A stretch of DNA of 47,168 bases from contig CANCPF010000015.1 of NCBI GenBank assembly GCA_947379975.1, positions 1 to 47,168 on the forward strand. The letters are read 5' to 3'. The notes under the pieces were generated by a model that saw nothing but the letters and a program-made list of their open reading frames with translations, searched no databases and was not told where the DNA came from. The translations under genes were made by a program, and so were the position numbers. Shown one piece after another: positions 7,197-14,097 of this stretch. Origin of the DNA: Methylophilaceae bacterium. Lineage in GTDB: Bacteria; Pseudomonadota; Gammaproteobacteria; Burkholderiales; Methylophilaceae. Every line of letters begins with the position of its first letter. Position 1 is the stretch's first letter.

Positions 7197-7236
7197 CCCC
7201 ATAAAACGCTTCGACTCGTTTTTTGGGGTTTTTTTT
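7197..7236 (+). terminator. Strong plus-strand terminator with no clear gene before it
   Basis: ccccataaaacg (7197-7208) pairs with cgttttttgggg (7217-7228) over 12 bp with a single mismatch and an 8-base loop. Eight T residues follow on the plus strand. Genes on both sides (alpA operon, integrase) are on the minus strand, so the transcript it ends is unexplained. A small RNA or short leader starting near 7030-7130 is possible. Confidence 0.7.
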
Positions 7237-7239
7237 CAT

Positions 7240-7644
7240 CAATTTTTATGGTTTGGTCAAAAGACCATTACTTTAAATAACCACAACATCTAGCTTTTAC
7301 AACTAAAAAACATCAATAGAATGTATTGGCTTGCTATGGCATAAACAGATAATACAATGCTTAGCGTTATTTTGGATGAAATAAATTAGTCTATTTACAA
7401 AATAAATATGCCAAATTAAGTAAGATTTTGCTTGCAAATCATTAAGACCATATCCTACAAGGCTTTAAGAGCGCCATTTAAGTATTAATCCACAGACTTA
7501 TAAACAGACTTATCCACAAAATATGTATTTAAATTTTAGTTAATAATTTAAAAGTAGTTTTTGTGTATTTAATTGACCCACCACACCCAGCCAATAGATC
7601 AATTACATTAAATAATCAGCTTAGGTGTAATAGGTAGATGTGCG
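7240..7644. other. Gene-free AT-rich region with DnaA-box-like sites, possible element origin
   Basis: No gene is visible in about 400 bases. The region has a perfect DnaA box, ttatccaca (7510-7518), and a one-mismatch copy, taatccaca (7486-7494), 24 bases away in the same orientation. Very AT-rich DNA surrounds them, and an inverted repeat tggtc-aaaa-gacca lies at 7254-7267. Together with the nearby primase-helicase this could be the element's replication origin. No iterons are evident. Confidence 0.4.
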
Positions 7645-8886
7645 TTAAGCCTGCTTAAACGGTAACACTTTTGCACCCGCCTTTAGTTCGTCCAAATAAT
7701 CCGCCCAATCCTGCATCATAATTGTACGCTGTGGAATATATAGCGCATGGTTGTAAGCCGCGCTTACTGCGTTACGTGGTGCGTGTGCTAGCTGCAATTC
7801 AATGTGATTATGGTCGTAACCTTTTTCATGCAAGGCGGTACTTGCTACCCCTCTAAAACCGTGTCCAGTCATACGCCCACCATAACCCATGCGTTTGAGT
7901 GCTTGCAATATCGTGTTGTTACTCATGGTTTCTGTAGCATGGTGTTGGTGTGGAAATAAAAACTCACTGTAGCTAGTGATTAATTTTAGCGCGTTTAATA
8001 ATTCAATCGCTTGCATAGATAATGGCACGATATGCAAGGTTTTCATTTTCATGCGTTCGGCTGGTACACGCCATTGTTTAGCCTCTAAATCAATCTCACA
8101 CCACTTAGCTTCTATTAACTCGCTGGTACGCACAAAGGTTAATGCCATCAACTTTATAGCTATGCGTGTTGCGGCGCGTGTTTCGCTGGTATCAATGGTA
8201 CGAAGTAAAGCAGGCAGCTCTTTAATGTCTACCCGCGCCTGATTAACTACAGGGCGTGATTTAATAATGTCGCTAGGTTTAATGTCGCTGGTAGGGTTAC
8301 GAGTTACACGCCCACTGGTATCGTTCGCTATGGCATGTCTGAAAATTTGACTAATATTTTGATACGCACTCTTTGCAACATCTAACGCGCCCCGTGTGGC
8401 AATGCCTCGCATTACATTAGCCACATCTACCGCCGTAATCTCGGTCATTGGCATATCACCCAGCACCGTTAAAATATTGGTATCTAATCGGCGGCTAGTA
8501 ATATCAACATGACGGGTGCATTTATCTACACGCCAATGCGCTAGCCAAATTTCAGCCCATACTCTAAATGTATTAGCTTTGTGGGCTTGTACCTTTGCTT
8601 TATCGGATTTAATTTCGGCGGCGGGGTCAATGTCATTAGCCAATAGCTTTTTAGCTTCATCACGCTTAGCGCGGGCTTCTAAAAGTGTTATGGCTGGGTA
8701 CGCACCTAAGGCTAATGTTTTTTGTTTGCCATCAAAGCGATAAGCAAGCCGCCATAATTTACCACCCGCCACCGTAACAAATAAATACAACCCGCCTGCA
8801 TCACTCAATTTGTATGGAGCGGCTTTAATCTCTCCGTCTTCATCTTTGTGATTATTGGCTTTAACTGTCATGTCTGTAAGTGCCAT
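7645..8886 (-). CDS. P4-type tyrosine recombinase (site-specific integrase, 413 aa)
   Basis: The N-terminus (about 1-90) is a DUF4102 arm-binding domain, with LSDAGGLYLFVTVAGGKLWRLAYR and a GAYPAITLLEAR motif. A core-binding SAM-like domain follows (about 105-190), then the catalytic domain. The visible catalytic residues are Arg 253 (FVRTSEL), His 342/Arg 345 (HGFRG), His 368 (LQLAHAP) and the nucleophile Tyr 378. All are intact, so the enzyme should be active. It reads away from tRNA-Val. aagg lies nine bases before the ATG. Family members integrate satellites and islands at tRNA 3' ends, and the adjacent tRNA agrees with this. Confidence 0.95.
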   Translation of the reverse strand: MALTDMTVKANNHKDEDGEIKAAPYKLSDAGGLYLFVTVAGGKLWRLAYRFDGKQKTLALGAYPAITLLEARAKRDEAKKLLANDIDPAAEIKSDKAKVQAHKANTFRVWAEIWLAHWRVDKCTRHVDITSRRLDTNILTVLGDMPMTEITAVDVANVMRGIATRGALDVAKSAYQNISQIFRHAIANDTSGRVTRNPTSDIKPSDIIKSRPVVNQARVDIKELPALLRTIDTSETRAATRIAIKLMALTFVRTSELIEAKWCEIDLEAKQWRVPAERMKMKTLHIVPLSMQAIELLNALKLITSYSEFLFPHQHHATETMSNNTILQALKRMGYGGRMTGHGFRGVASTALHEKGYDHNHIELQLAHAPRNAVSAAYNHALYIPQRTIMMQDWADYLDELKAGAKVLPFKQA

Positions 8887-8904
8887 TTTTAACGCCTTTT
8901 ATGG

Positions 8905-8964
8905 TCTTTTGTTGGTATCGTAATTGCTGGTATTTCAAAGTACCAACATACATACCAACAAAAA
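8905..8964. repeat. Integrase arm-type repeats next to the integrase start
   Basis: tcttttgttggta (8905-8917) is an inverted copy of the motif taccaacaaaaa found at 8953-8964. A partial copy, taccaaca, lies at 8941-8948. The 12-mer also occurs twice at 269-292 near the opposite end. This layout fits arm-type binding sites and probably also overlaps the integrase promoter, which would allow autoregulation. Confidence 0.55.
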
Positions 8965-9056
8965 TACTGGATTTATTAAGCTCATAATAAACCTTAAAAA
9001 ACACTAATACAAGTTAATTACCAGCAAGTACGGGGGTTATGTGGATTTCTTTGGAC

Positions 9057-9080
9057 GAAAAAAAACCCCAATTAAGGGGT
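9057..9080 (-). terminator. Terminator directly downstream of tRNA-Val
   Basis: acccc (9065-9069) pairs with ggggt (9076-9080) around a 6-base AT loop and is followed by a run of eight or more T on the minus strand. It starts four bases beyond the tRNA CCA. If integration occurred inside the tRNA 3' end, this terminator was supplied by the element. Confidence 0.75.
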
Positions 9081-9083
9081 ATT

Positions 9084-9160
9084 TGGTAGGCAGTACCAGA
9101 TTCGAACTGGTGACCTCTTGGATGTCGACCAAGCGCTCTAACCAACTGAGCTAACCGCCT
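9084..9160 (-). tRNA. tRNA-Val (anticodon GAC), CCA encoded
   Basis: The minus strand folds into a standard cloverleaf. The acceptor stem is AGGCGGT with ACTGCCT (one G-U pair), with discriminator A73 and encoded CCA. The D arm has AGCTCAGTTGGTTAGAGC, and the T arm is ACCAG/CTGGT with TTCGAAT. The anticodon stem CTTGG/CCAAG encloses the loop TCGACAT, giving anticodon GAC, valine. Position 33 is C instead of the nearly universal U. The gene is intact and serves as the attachment site for the neighbouring element. Confidence 0.93.
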
Positions 9161-9173
9161 ATATATTAGTGAC

Positions 9174-9201
9174 TTTGTATGCGCTGACTAGAATTAATCA
9201 A
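9174..9201 (-). promoter_or_regulatory. Candidate promoter of tRNA-Val
   Basis: On the minus strand TTGATT (9201-9196) and TACAAA (9179-9174) are separated by 16 bases and lie just upstream of the tRNA 5' end at 9160, giving a start about seven bases before the mature tRNA. Confidence 0.4.
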
Positions 9202-9242
9202 ACTCATTTCAAGTAAGTGCGCGATTTTAGCTGATTGTTGCC

Positions 9243-9269
9243 TTGCACGCAAACTTCAAACGCTATAAT
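9243..9269 (+). promoter_or_regulatory. Candidate promoter giving a near-leaderless oxygenase mRNA
   Basis: A perfect -10 box TATAAT (9264-9269) follows TTGCAC (9243-9248) at a short spacing of 15. The expected start point, about 9275-9277, coincides with the ATG at 9275, and no Shine-Dalgarno sequence precedes that ATG. Confidence 0.4.
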
Positions 9270-9274
9270 GGCTG

Positions 9275-9940
9275 ATGTTACCTGAATACTTTGCACTAAA
9301 TATTGAACAACAGTTGAGTAAAATTACTGAGCACGGTTTTTGCGTGATGGATAATTTTATTTCTAGCAGTACTGCCTTAGCCTTATCCAATGAAATAAAT
9401 GTTTTACATGATGGTGCCAACATGAATGAAGCGGGTACTGGCCAAACGCTAATTTCAATTAATAAACACCTACGTGGCGATTCAATTTACTGGCTGGATG
9501 AAGCGCCTGCGAGCATTGCGCAAAAGGTTTATTTTGCAAAAATGGAGGCATTGCGTGAGGGTTTAAATCAGCATTTATATTTAGGCTTATTTTCACTGGA
9601 GTGTCATTTAGCACTTTACCCAATAGGCGCAGGCTATAAAAAACATATTGATCGATTTAGATCAGCCAATAGCAGTCAAAAGATTGATGCTGCTATACGC
9701 CAAATCAGCTGCATTTTATATTTAAACGAAGATTGGCTTGAATCTGATGGCGGCCATTTGCGCTTATACGTTAACGCAATAGAAGCTAGCGGGAATTCTC
9801 CAGCGAGAATAGCTTCAGAAATTAATATAGCGCCACTTGGTGGTAGATTAATCATGTTCTTGTCAGACACTTTTTACCATGAAGTGCTACCCGCAATTAG
9901 AGATAGAAAAAGTCTGACCGGCTGGTTTTTAACACGCTAG
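9275..9940 (+). CDS. 2OG-Fe(II) oxygenase (prolyl 4-hydroxylase-like, 221 aa)
   Basis: The protein has the jelly-roll dioxygenase signature. The iron-binding pair H-x-D is in YKKHIDRF (about residue 117), and the distal His is in TFYHEVLPA, followed by RDRKSLTGWF, whose Arg would hold 2-oxoglutarate. ISCILYLNEDW and GGHLRLY between them are typical of the P4Hc family. It would couple oxidative decarboxylation of 2-oxoglutarate to hydroxylation of an unknown substrate, possibly a protein side chain. It starts 114 bases from the tRNA 5' end and is divergent from it. No partner gene is evident. Confidence 0.85.
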   Translation: MLPEYFALNIEQQLSKITEHGFCVMDNFISSSTALALSNEINVLHDGANMNEAGTGQTLISINKHLRGDSIYWLDEAPASIAQKVYFAKMEALREGLNQHLYLGLFSLECHLALYPIGAGYKKHIDRFRSANSSQKIDAAIRQISCILYLNEDWLESDGGHLRLYVNAIEASGNSPARIASEINIAPLGGRLIMFLSDTFYHEVLPAIRDRKSLTGWFLTR

Positions 9941-9975
9941 GACATACACGTCACTATCAACATAATACGCACGTA

Positions 9976-10827
9976 TTAGACTGGCTGATTATCAATTGAC
10001 GACAATAACGCCTGATAGCCAATTTGGTAATCTGGGTACTGCAAAATAAAGCCTGTACGCAACATAGTTTGATTGCTGAGTCGCTTGCCACCGGTTATTT
10101 CGGCTTGGCGAGTGATTGCAATACTGGGCTGCATTTTTTGTGCAATCCAGTTTAACACCTCAAACTGTGTTGCTGGCTTTGAATCTGTGACTATGTAGCA
10201 ATGCAAAATTGGCTTATCGGCTAGTACTTGCTGTACTAAAAACACCATAAAAGCTGCTGCATCATCTCTATGTATGCGATTACTCCAGCTATTTTGTAAA
10301 GGCCATTTTTCTGGTGACTTAGCCAAGTTAATCATGCGCAAACGACCTGGGCCATATATGCCAGATAACCTTAAAATGGTCGAATTACAATCTAGGCTAT
10401 TGAGCAAACATTCAGCTTCAAGTAAGCGCTCGCCGCCAAAATCTGCCGGAATAGCAGGCATGTTTTCGTCTAAGACAGCCTCTGTGTTTTGCCCATAAAC
10501 CCGCGTACTGGAAATAAAAAATACGTGCTTGAGTTCTTTATTATCAACTTGCGTGGCCAATACATTCCGCAAGCCATCTACATAATGTGCCTTATATTGC
10601 GCGTCAGTTTGCCCATTGGCGGCAACGCAATAAATGAGGATTTGTGGTTGTAGCGGCAATAGCACTTCCAAGCTTTCAGCTTGGGTAACATCGGCACAAA
10701 TAAGCTTAACGCCTTCAGTAGCATGATCACTGCGCCGTACGCCTGCAACTTTCATCCCTAATCCGACTAGCTGGCTTGCAACTTCACCGCCTAGATCACC
10801 ACAACCAATAATGAGTACTTTAAGCAT
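9976..10827 (-). CDS. NAD(P)-binding epimerase/dehydratase-like protein (YeeZ-like SDR, 283 aa)
   Basis: The N-terminal Rossmann motif is VLIIGCGDLGGEVASQL, with the expected Gly pattern. STRVYGQN carries the Tyr of the extended SDR active site, but the usual YxxxK Lys is not evident. ILRLSGIYGPGR is the conserved substrate-side motif of extended/atypical SDRs. The length and the C-terminal KRLSNQTMLRTGF resemble YeeZ-type proteins, whose substrate is unknown. It follows the NUDIX gene with a 14-base gap and is probably cotranscribed with it. Confidence 0.8.
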   Translation of the reverse strand: MLKVLIIGCGDLGGEVASQLVGLGMKVAGVRRSDHATEGVKLICADVTQAESLEVLLPLQPQILIYCVAANGQTDAQYKAHYVDGLRNVLATQVDNKELKHVFFISSTRVYGQNTEAVLDENMPAIPADFGGERLLEAECLLNSLDCNSTILRLSGIYGPGRLRMINLAKSPEKWPLQNSWSNRIHRDDAAAFMVFLVQQVLADKPILHCYIVTDSKPATQFEVLNWIAQKMQPSIAITRQAEITGGKRLSNQTMLRTGFILQYPDYQIGYQALLSSIDNQPV

Positions 10828-10841
10828 GATTTTTTATTCAA

Positions 10842-11393
10842 CTAAACATGGGTTTGTAAGTATTTTTCTGCCATTAATAGGCCAATAATTGTTTTACCGT
10901 CAGTAATCTGGCCATTTTGTATCATGCCTAAGCAATCAGCAAAGCTGACATCAAAGACTTCTAATGCTTCATCTTCATCACGCTGATGCAATCCCAAAGT
11001 TAAGCCGCGAGCAAGGTACATATGAATAACTTCATCAGAATAACCAATACACGGATGTTGATGACCTATCGCTAACCATTCAGTGGCGCTGTAGCCAGTT
11101 TCTTCTAGCAACTCACGCTGCCCAGTAAGCAGAATGTCTTCTCCAGCATCTATTTTACCGGCGGGCAGCTCGATAAAAACTTGGTGCAATGGATACCTAA
11201 ATTGCTTTTCAAGCACAACATTACCATTAGGCAACAGCGGGATAATCAAAACAGCACCTGGATGCATGACATATTCACGCTGGCCAACATTACCGTTAGG
11301 CAAACGTACTTGGTCACACTTTACTGTTAACATTCCGCCAGTAGCAATCGTTTGCGAGCTTATAACATGCTCAGTTAAATCTAAATTCATCAA
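10842..11393 (-). CDS. nudF: ADP-ribose pyrophosphatase, NUDIX family (183 aa)
   Basis: The Nudix box is complete: GKIDAGEDILLTGQRELLEE followed by TGY (G-x5-E-x7-RELxEExGY). The upstream GAVLIIPLLPNGNVVLEKQFRYPL and downstream HPCIGYSDEVIHMYLARGL are typical of the ADP-ribose pyrophosphatase (NudF/YqiE) subgroup, which cleaves ADP-ribose to AMP and ribose 5-phosphate. This removes a reactive product of NAD breakdown. It is the promoter-proximal gene of a two-gene unit with the SDR protein. Confidence 0.88.
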   Translation of the reverse strand: MMNLDLTEHVISSQTIATGGMLTVKCDQVRLPNGNVGQREYVMHPGAVLIIPLLPNGNVVLEKQFRYPLHQVFIELPAGKIDAGEDILLTGQRELLEETGYSATEWLAIGHQHPCIGYSDEVIHMYLARGLTLGLHQRDEDEALEVFDVSFADCLGMIQNGQITDGKTIIGLLMAEKYLQTHV

Positions 11394-11487
11394 GCTGGCC
11401 CTAGGTTTTTTTATAATGAATTAGTGATCAATATTATGTGATAAATTTAAAATCAACACTTAGAAATTAAGCTTAAAGTATAGAGCA

Positions 11488-12030
11488 TTACTGGGAAATA
11501 GTATTTTGTGCTTGTATTTTATTCAATGCATCACTGACGATTTTGGCAAGTTTTTCTGCGGTACGTGCAGTGGTGTTCTTATCTGACCAAGAACTTTCTA
11601 ATTGCGCGGCTTTCGCCATCACCACTTTCTGGGTTTTAATGTCTATCAATAATATGCGTGGATAAACAAATAAGTAAGTTGGCTTCAAGGCGACCCCTAT
11701 TAATAAATAATCCGCGCCACTTCCCGCAGCTAATAATGCGGCATGCTCTACATTATCAAATAAATAGGTCGCGGATTGTGTTTTTAAATAAGAGTCAAGC
11801 TTGTCATTCGCGGGCAAAACTTCCACGCCCATTGTTAACAACTGCTGTTTATACGTGGCAGATAAGTAAGCAATCCGCGCTAACTCTTCTGGCGCATTAG
11901 GTAGGTCAGTCAAATCATTGAGCTGGAAATCCAACACGATGACTTTGGGTTTTGTCTCTGCGAAAGCTGAGCTATTAAACAATCCAAATAAATAGATCGT
12001 GATCAGTAATTTAACAATCAAGTTTTTCAT
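11488..12030 (-). CDS. Exported DUF2380/DUF3280-like protein (180 aa)
   Basis: The ATG at 12030 is chosen because aagga lies about nine bases before it and the protein then begins with a good Sec signal peptide: basic MKNLIVK, hydrophobic core LLITIYLFGLF, cleavage near SAFAET. The mature part starts with KVIVLDFQLNDLTD, a pattern seen in DUF2380/DUF3280 periplasmic proteins, then GADYLLIGVALKPTYLFVYPRILLIDIKTQKVV. The family has no known enzymatic role; it recalls lipoprotein-like beta-alpha domains of the TolB-N or curli-associated type. It is a lone gene with 94 bases to the nudF start, and the family call is moderate. Confidence 0.6.
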   Translation of the reverse strand: MKNLIVKLLITIYLFGLFNSSAFAETKPKVIVLDFQLNDLTDLPNAPEELARIAYLSATYKQQLLTMGVEVLPANDKLDSYLKTQSATYLFDNVEHAALLAAGSGADYLLIGVALKPTYLFVYPRILLIDIKTQKVVMAKAAQLESSWSDKNTTARTAEKLAKIVSDALNKIQAQNTISQ

Positions 12031-12329
12031 AGCGAAAATTCCTTGCGAGGGTGATTCGAATGTGACAATGAGCCACAAATACAAACATGAAAATATCCAA
12101 CCTAAATGTAGGTGTAAACTTGAATGGGAACTACCCGTTTAGTTTTTTGTAATGGATTGAACTGCTGAGAATAAGCTGGAATAGCTTGGTGTGAATATTG
12201 AAAAATCTCTAAGAACCCGAGACTCTAGCGAATCATTTTACGTAACAATCACATCTGAACTCATTACCCAAAATCAACTAGAGAGTTTTAAGCTGCACTT
12301 TATTAGAAAGTGCTAATACTTATACAAAC

Positions 12330-12644
12330 TCACTTCCATAAGGCCTTATAAACAAAGCCTGGAAATGAAAATACAATAAACAAACAGGACGTGATTGCGT
12401 AAAACTCCCAATCTTGGTGGGAGATTTGGCCGAATGTCGCCTTCTCGGCATATAGAGCAACGCTACCAATCATAAAGTACAAAAGTATCAACTCTAACAA
12501 GCACCAGCCCAGATGCTTTGATTGATGCTTATTAGAATCTTTATGCACAGGAATTACATACAATAGTTTATTGGAAAACCAAGGTAGGTTTGCTGCTAAT
12601 ATAATTAGGCTTAGTAATAGCCAGTTTGTACTAGAACCGATCAA
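12330..12644 (-). CDS. DUF2818 membrane protein following nuoN (104 aa)
   Basis: There are three hydrophobic segments: LLSLIILAANLPWF near the start, LLELILLYFMIGSVALYAE in the middle and FYAITSCLFIVFSFPGFVYKAL at the end. The NLPW and Q-WEFYAIT-CLF-VF-FPGFV motifs match the DUF2818 family, which is found almost only directly after nuoN in Betaproteobacteria. Its start lies one base from the nuoN stop, so it belongs to the complex I operon. An accessory or assembly role for complex I is inferred from position alone. Confidence 0.88.
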   Translation of the reverse strand: MIGSSTNWLLLSLIILAANLPWFSNKLLYVIPVHKDSNKHQSKHLGWCLLELILLYFMIGSVALYAEKATFGQISHQDWEFYAITSCLFIVFSFPGFVYKALWK

Positions 12645-12645
12645 T

Positions 12646-14094
12646 TTAGCTCAAGCTTCTGGTAACAGCGTAAATACATAACTCCATTAGACCTTGCGGC
12701 ATCATGCCAATGACTAATAATGCTAAAGCATTAACACCAAGAACTATGCGCATGTCTAATGGCGCAACAATTGGTGAGTGGTCTAAGGGCTCGTCAAAAT
12801 ACATCAGCTTGATAATGCGTAAATAATAAAATGCGCCTATCACTGCCATCAACACAGCAAATACAACTAACCACAAATAACCTGCTTCTAGCGCCGCCTG
12901 TAACACACTAAACTTAGCATAAAAACCTAAAGTTGGCGGTACGCCAGCCATGCTAAACATCACAATTAGCATCAGAAATGCATGCCACGGGCTACGTTGA
13001 TTCAAGCCTTTTAAATCATCCAACTGATCTGCTTCAAAGCCCTTGCGTGACAACAATAAAATAATACCAAAACCAGCTAAAGTCATCAGCACGTAGCTCA
13101 CTACGTAGAACATTGCGTAGACAAAACCATTCATGCTGGCACTCATCAAACCATATAAAATAAAGCCTACATGCGAGATCGTAGAGTAAGCCAACATACG
13201 TTTTAAGTTAGTTTGTGCGATAGCGGTAATATTACCGATAACGATAGACAGCACCGCCATGATCACCAGCATTTGCTGCCAATCTACCACCAAGGTCGGC
13301 AAGGCTTGAACTAACATGCGAATAATAAAAGCAAAAGCGGCCAATTTTGGCACCGAGCTAATGAGTAAGGTAACTGCGGTTGGAGAGCCTTCATACACAT
13401 CTGGCACCCACATTTGGAAAGGCACTGCGCCTAGTTTAAACGCCAGACCCGCCACAATAAACACTAAGCCTAAAACCAGCACTGCATGAATTTTTGACTC
13501 ATTCATAAGCGCGTTATTAATATCAGCAATATTCAAGCTACCGGTCATGCCGTAAACCATACTCATGCCGTACAGCAACATGCCAGAAGCTAGCGCGCCA
13601 AGTACGAAATACTTCATGGCAGCTTCAGTAGCTTTGGCATTATCGCGGTCTAAAGCCACTAGCGCATACAAACTTAAGGACAATAATTCTAGACCAACAT
13701 ACAGTGTTAGCATGTTTTGGCCGGACACCATAATCATCATGCCGACCACTGAAAATAGTACTAACGCATAGAATTCACCGCGGAACATTCCACGTAGCTG
13801 AATGTATTGGCGGCTATAAAGCAATATTAATGATGTACCAAGATAGATCATCAATTTAAGTACATCTGCCATTGCATCATCTACAAACGTACCAGTAAAC
13901 GCATAAGTGACGCTAGGCGCATGAGTAGTAAATGTAATATAAGCTGCACCTAATAATGTTGATTGCGCTAAACCATAAATGGCAATGCGATTATTTTTTT
14001 TAAGAAATAAGTCCGCAATCAATATCACCATTGCCATACATAAAATGAATATTTCAGGCAATGCGGTAATGAGGTCGTATCGTATGTTTTCCAT
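12646..14094 (-). CDS. nuoN: NADH-quinone oxidoreductase subunit N
   Basis: This 482-aa polytopic membrane protein is one of three antiporter-like subunits of complex I that translocate protons. ALPEIFILCMAMVILIADL at the N-terminus, VGLELLSLSLYALVALDRDN with the conserved Glu, AMKYFVLGALASG, LAFKLGAVPFQMWVPDVYEGSPT and RMLAYSTISHVGF are family signatures. About 13-14 helices can be counted. It is followed after one base by the DUF2818 gene and preceded by nuoM with a 3-base gap. Length and motifs are normal. Confidence 0.97.
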   Translation of the reverse strand: MENIRYDLITALPEIFILCMAMVILIADLFLKKNNRIAIYGLAQSTLLGAAYITFTTHAPSVTYAFTGTFVDDAMADVLKLMIYLGTSLILLYSRQYIQLRGMFRGEFYALVLFSVVGMMIMVSGQNMLTLYVGLELLSLSLYALVALDRDNAKATEAAMKYFVLGALASGMLLYGMSMVYGMTGSLNIADINNALMNESKIHAVLVLGLVFIVAGLAFKLGAVPFQMWVPDVYEGSPTAVTLLISSVPKLAAFAFIIRMLVQALPTLVVDWQQMLVIMAVLSIVIGNITAIAQTNLKRMLAYSTISHVGFILYGLMSASMNGFVYAMFYVVSYVLMTLAGFGIILLLSRKGFEADQLDDLKGLNQRSPWHAFLMLIVMFSMAGVPPTLGFYAKFSVLQAALEAGYLWLVVFAVLMAVIGAFYYLRIIKLMYFDEPLDHSPIVAPLDMRIVLGVNALALLVIGMMPQGLMELCIYAVTRSLS

Positions 14095-14097
14095 GTC

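Larger units (their letters stand above)
190..9083. mobile_element. Integrative element at the 3' end of tRNA-Val, about 8.9 kb
   Basis: A tyrosine integrase gene starts about 200 bases from the 3' end of tRNA-Val, the classic arrangement of a tRNA-integrated island. Inward lie an AlpA-type regulator and a primase-helicase in one operon, which are core replication and excision functions of P4-like satellites and small integrative elements. Direct copies of taccaacaaaaa occur near both ends (268-292 and 8953-8964), as expected for integrase arm sites. There are no capsid, tail, relaxase or type IV secretion genes, so the element probably depends on a helper or only mobilises passively. The right boundary is well supported. 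The left boundary is inferred from the arm repeats and a partial core match at 201-208. Confidence 0.72.

Noticed and set aside
7486..7518. DnaA boxes as a chromosomal oriC
   Set aside because: Only two boxes are present, with no dnaA, dnaN, gyrB, parAB or rpmH nearby. The location inside an integrated element fits an element origin better.
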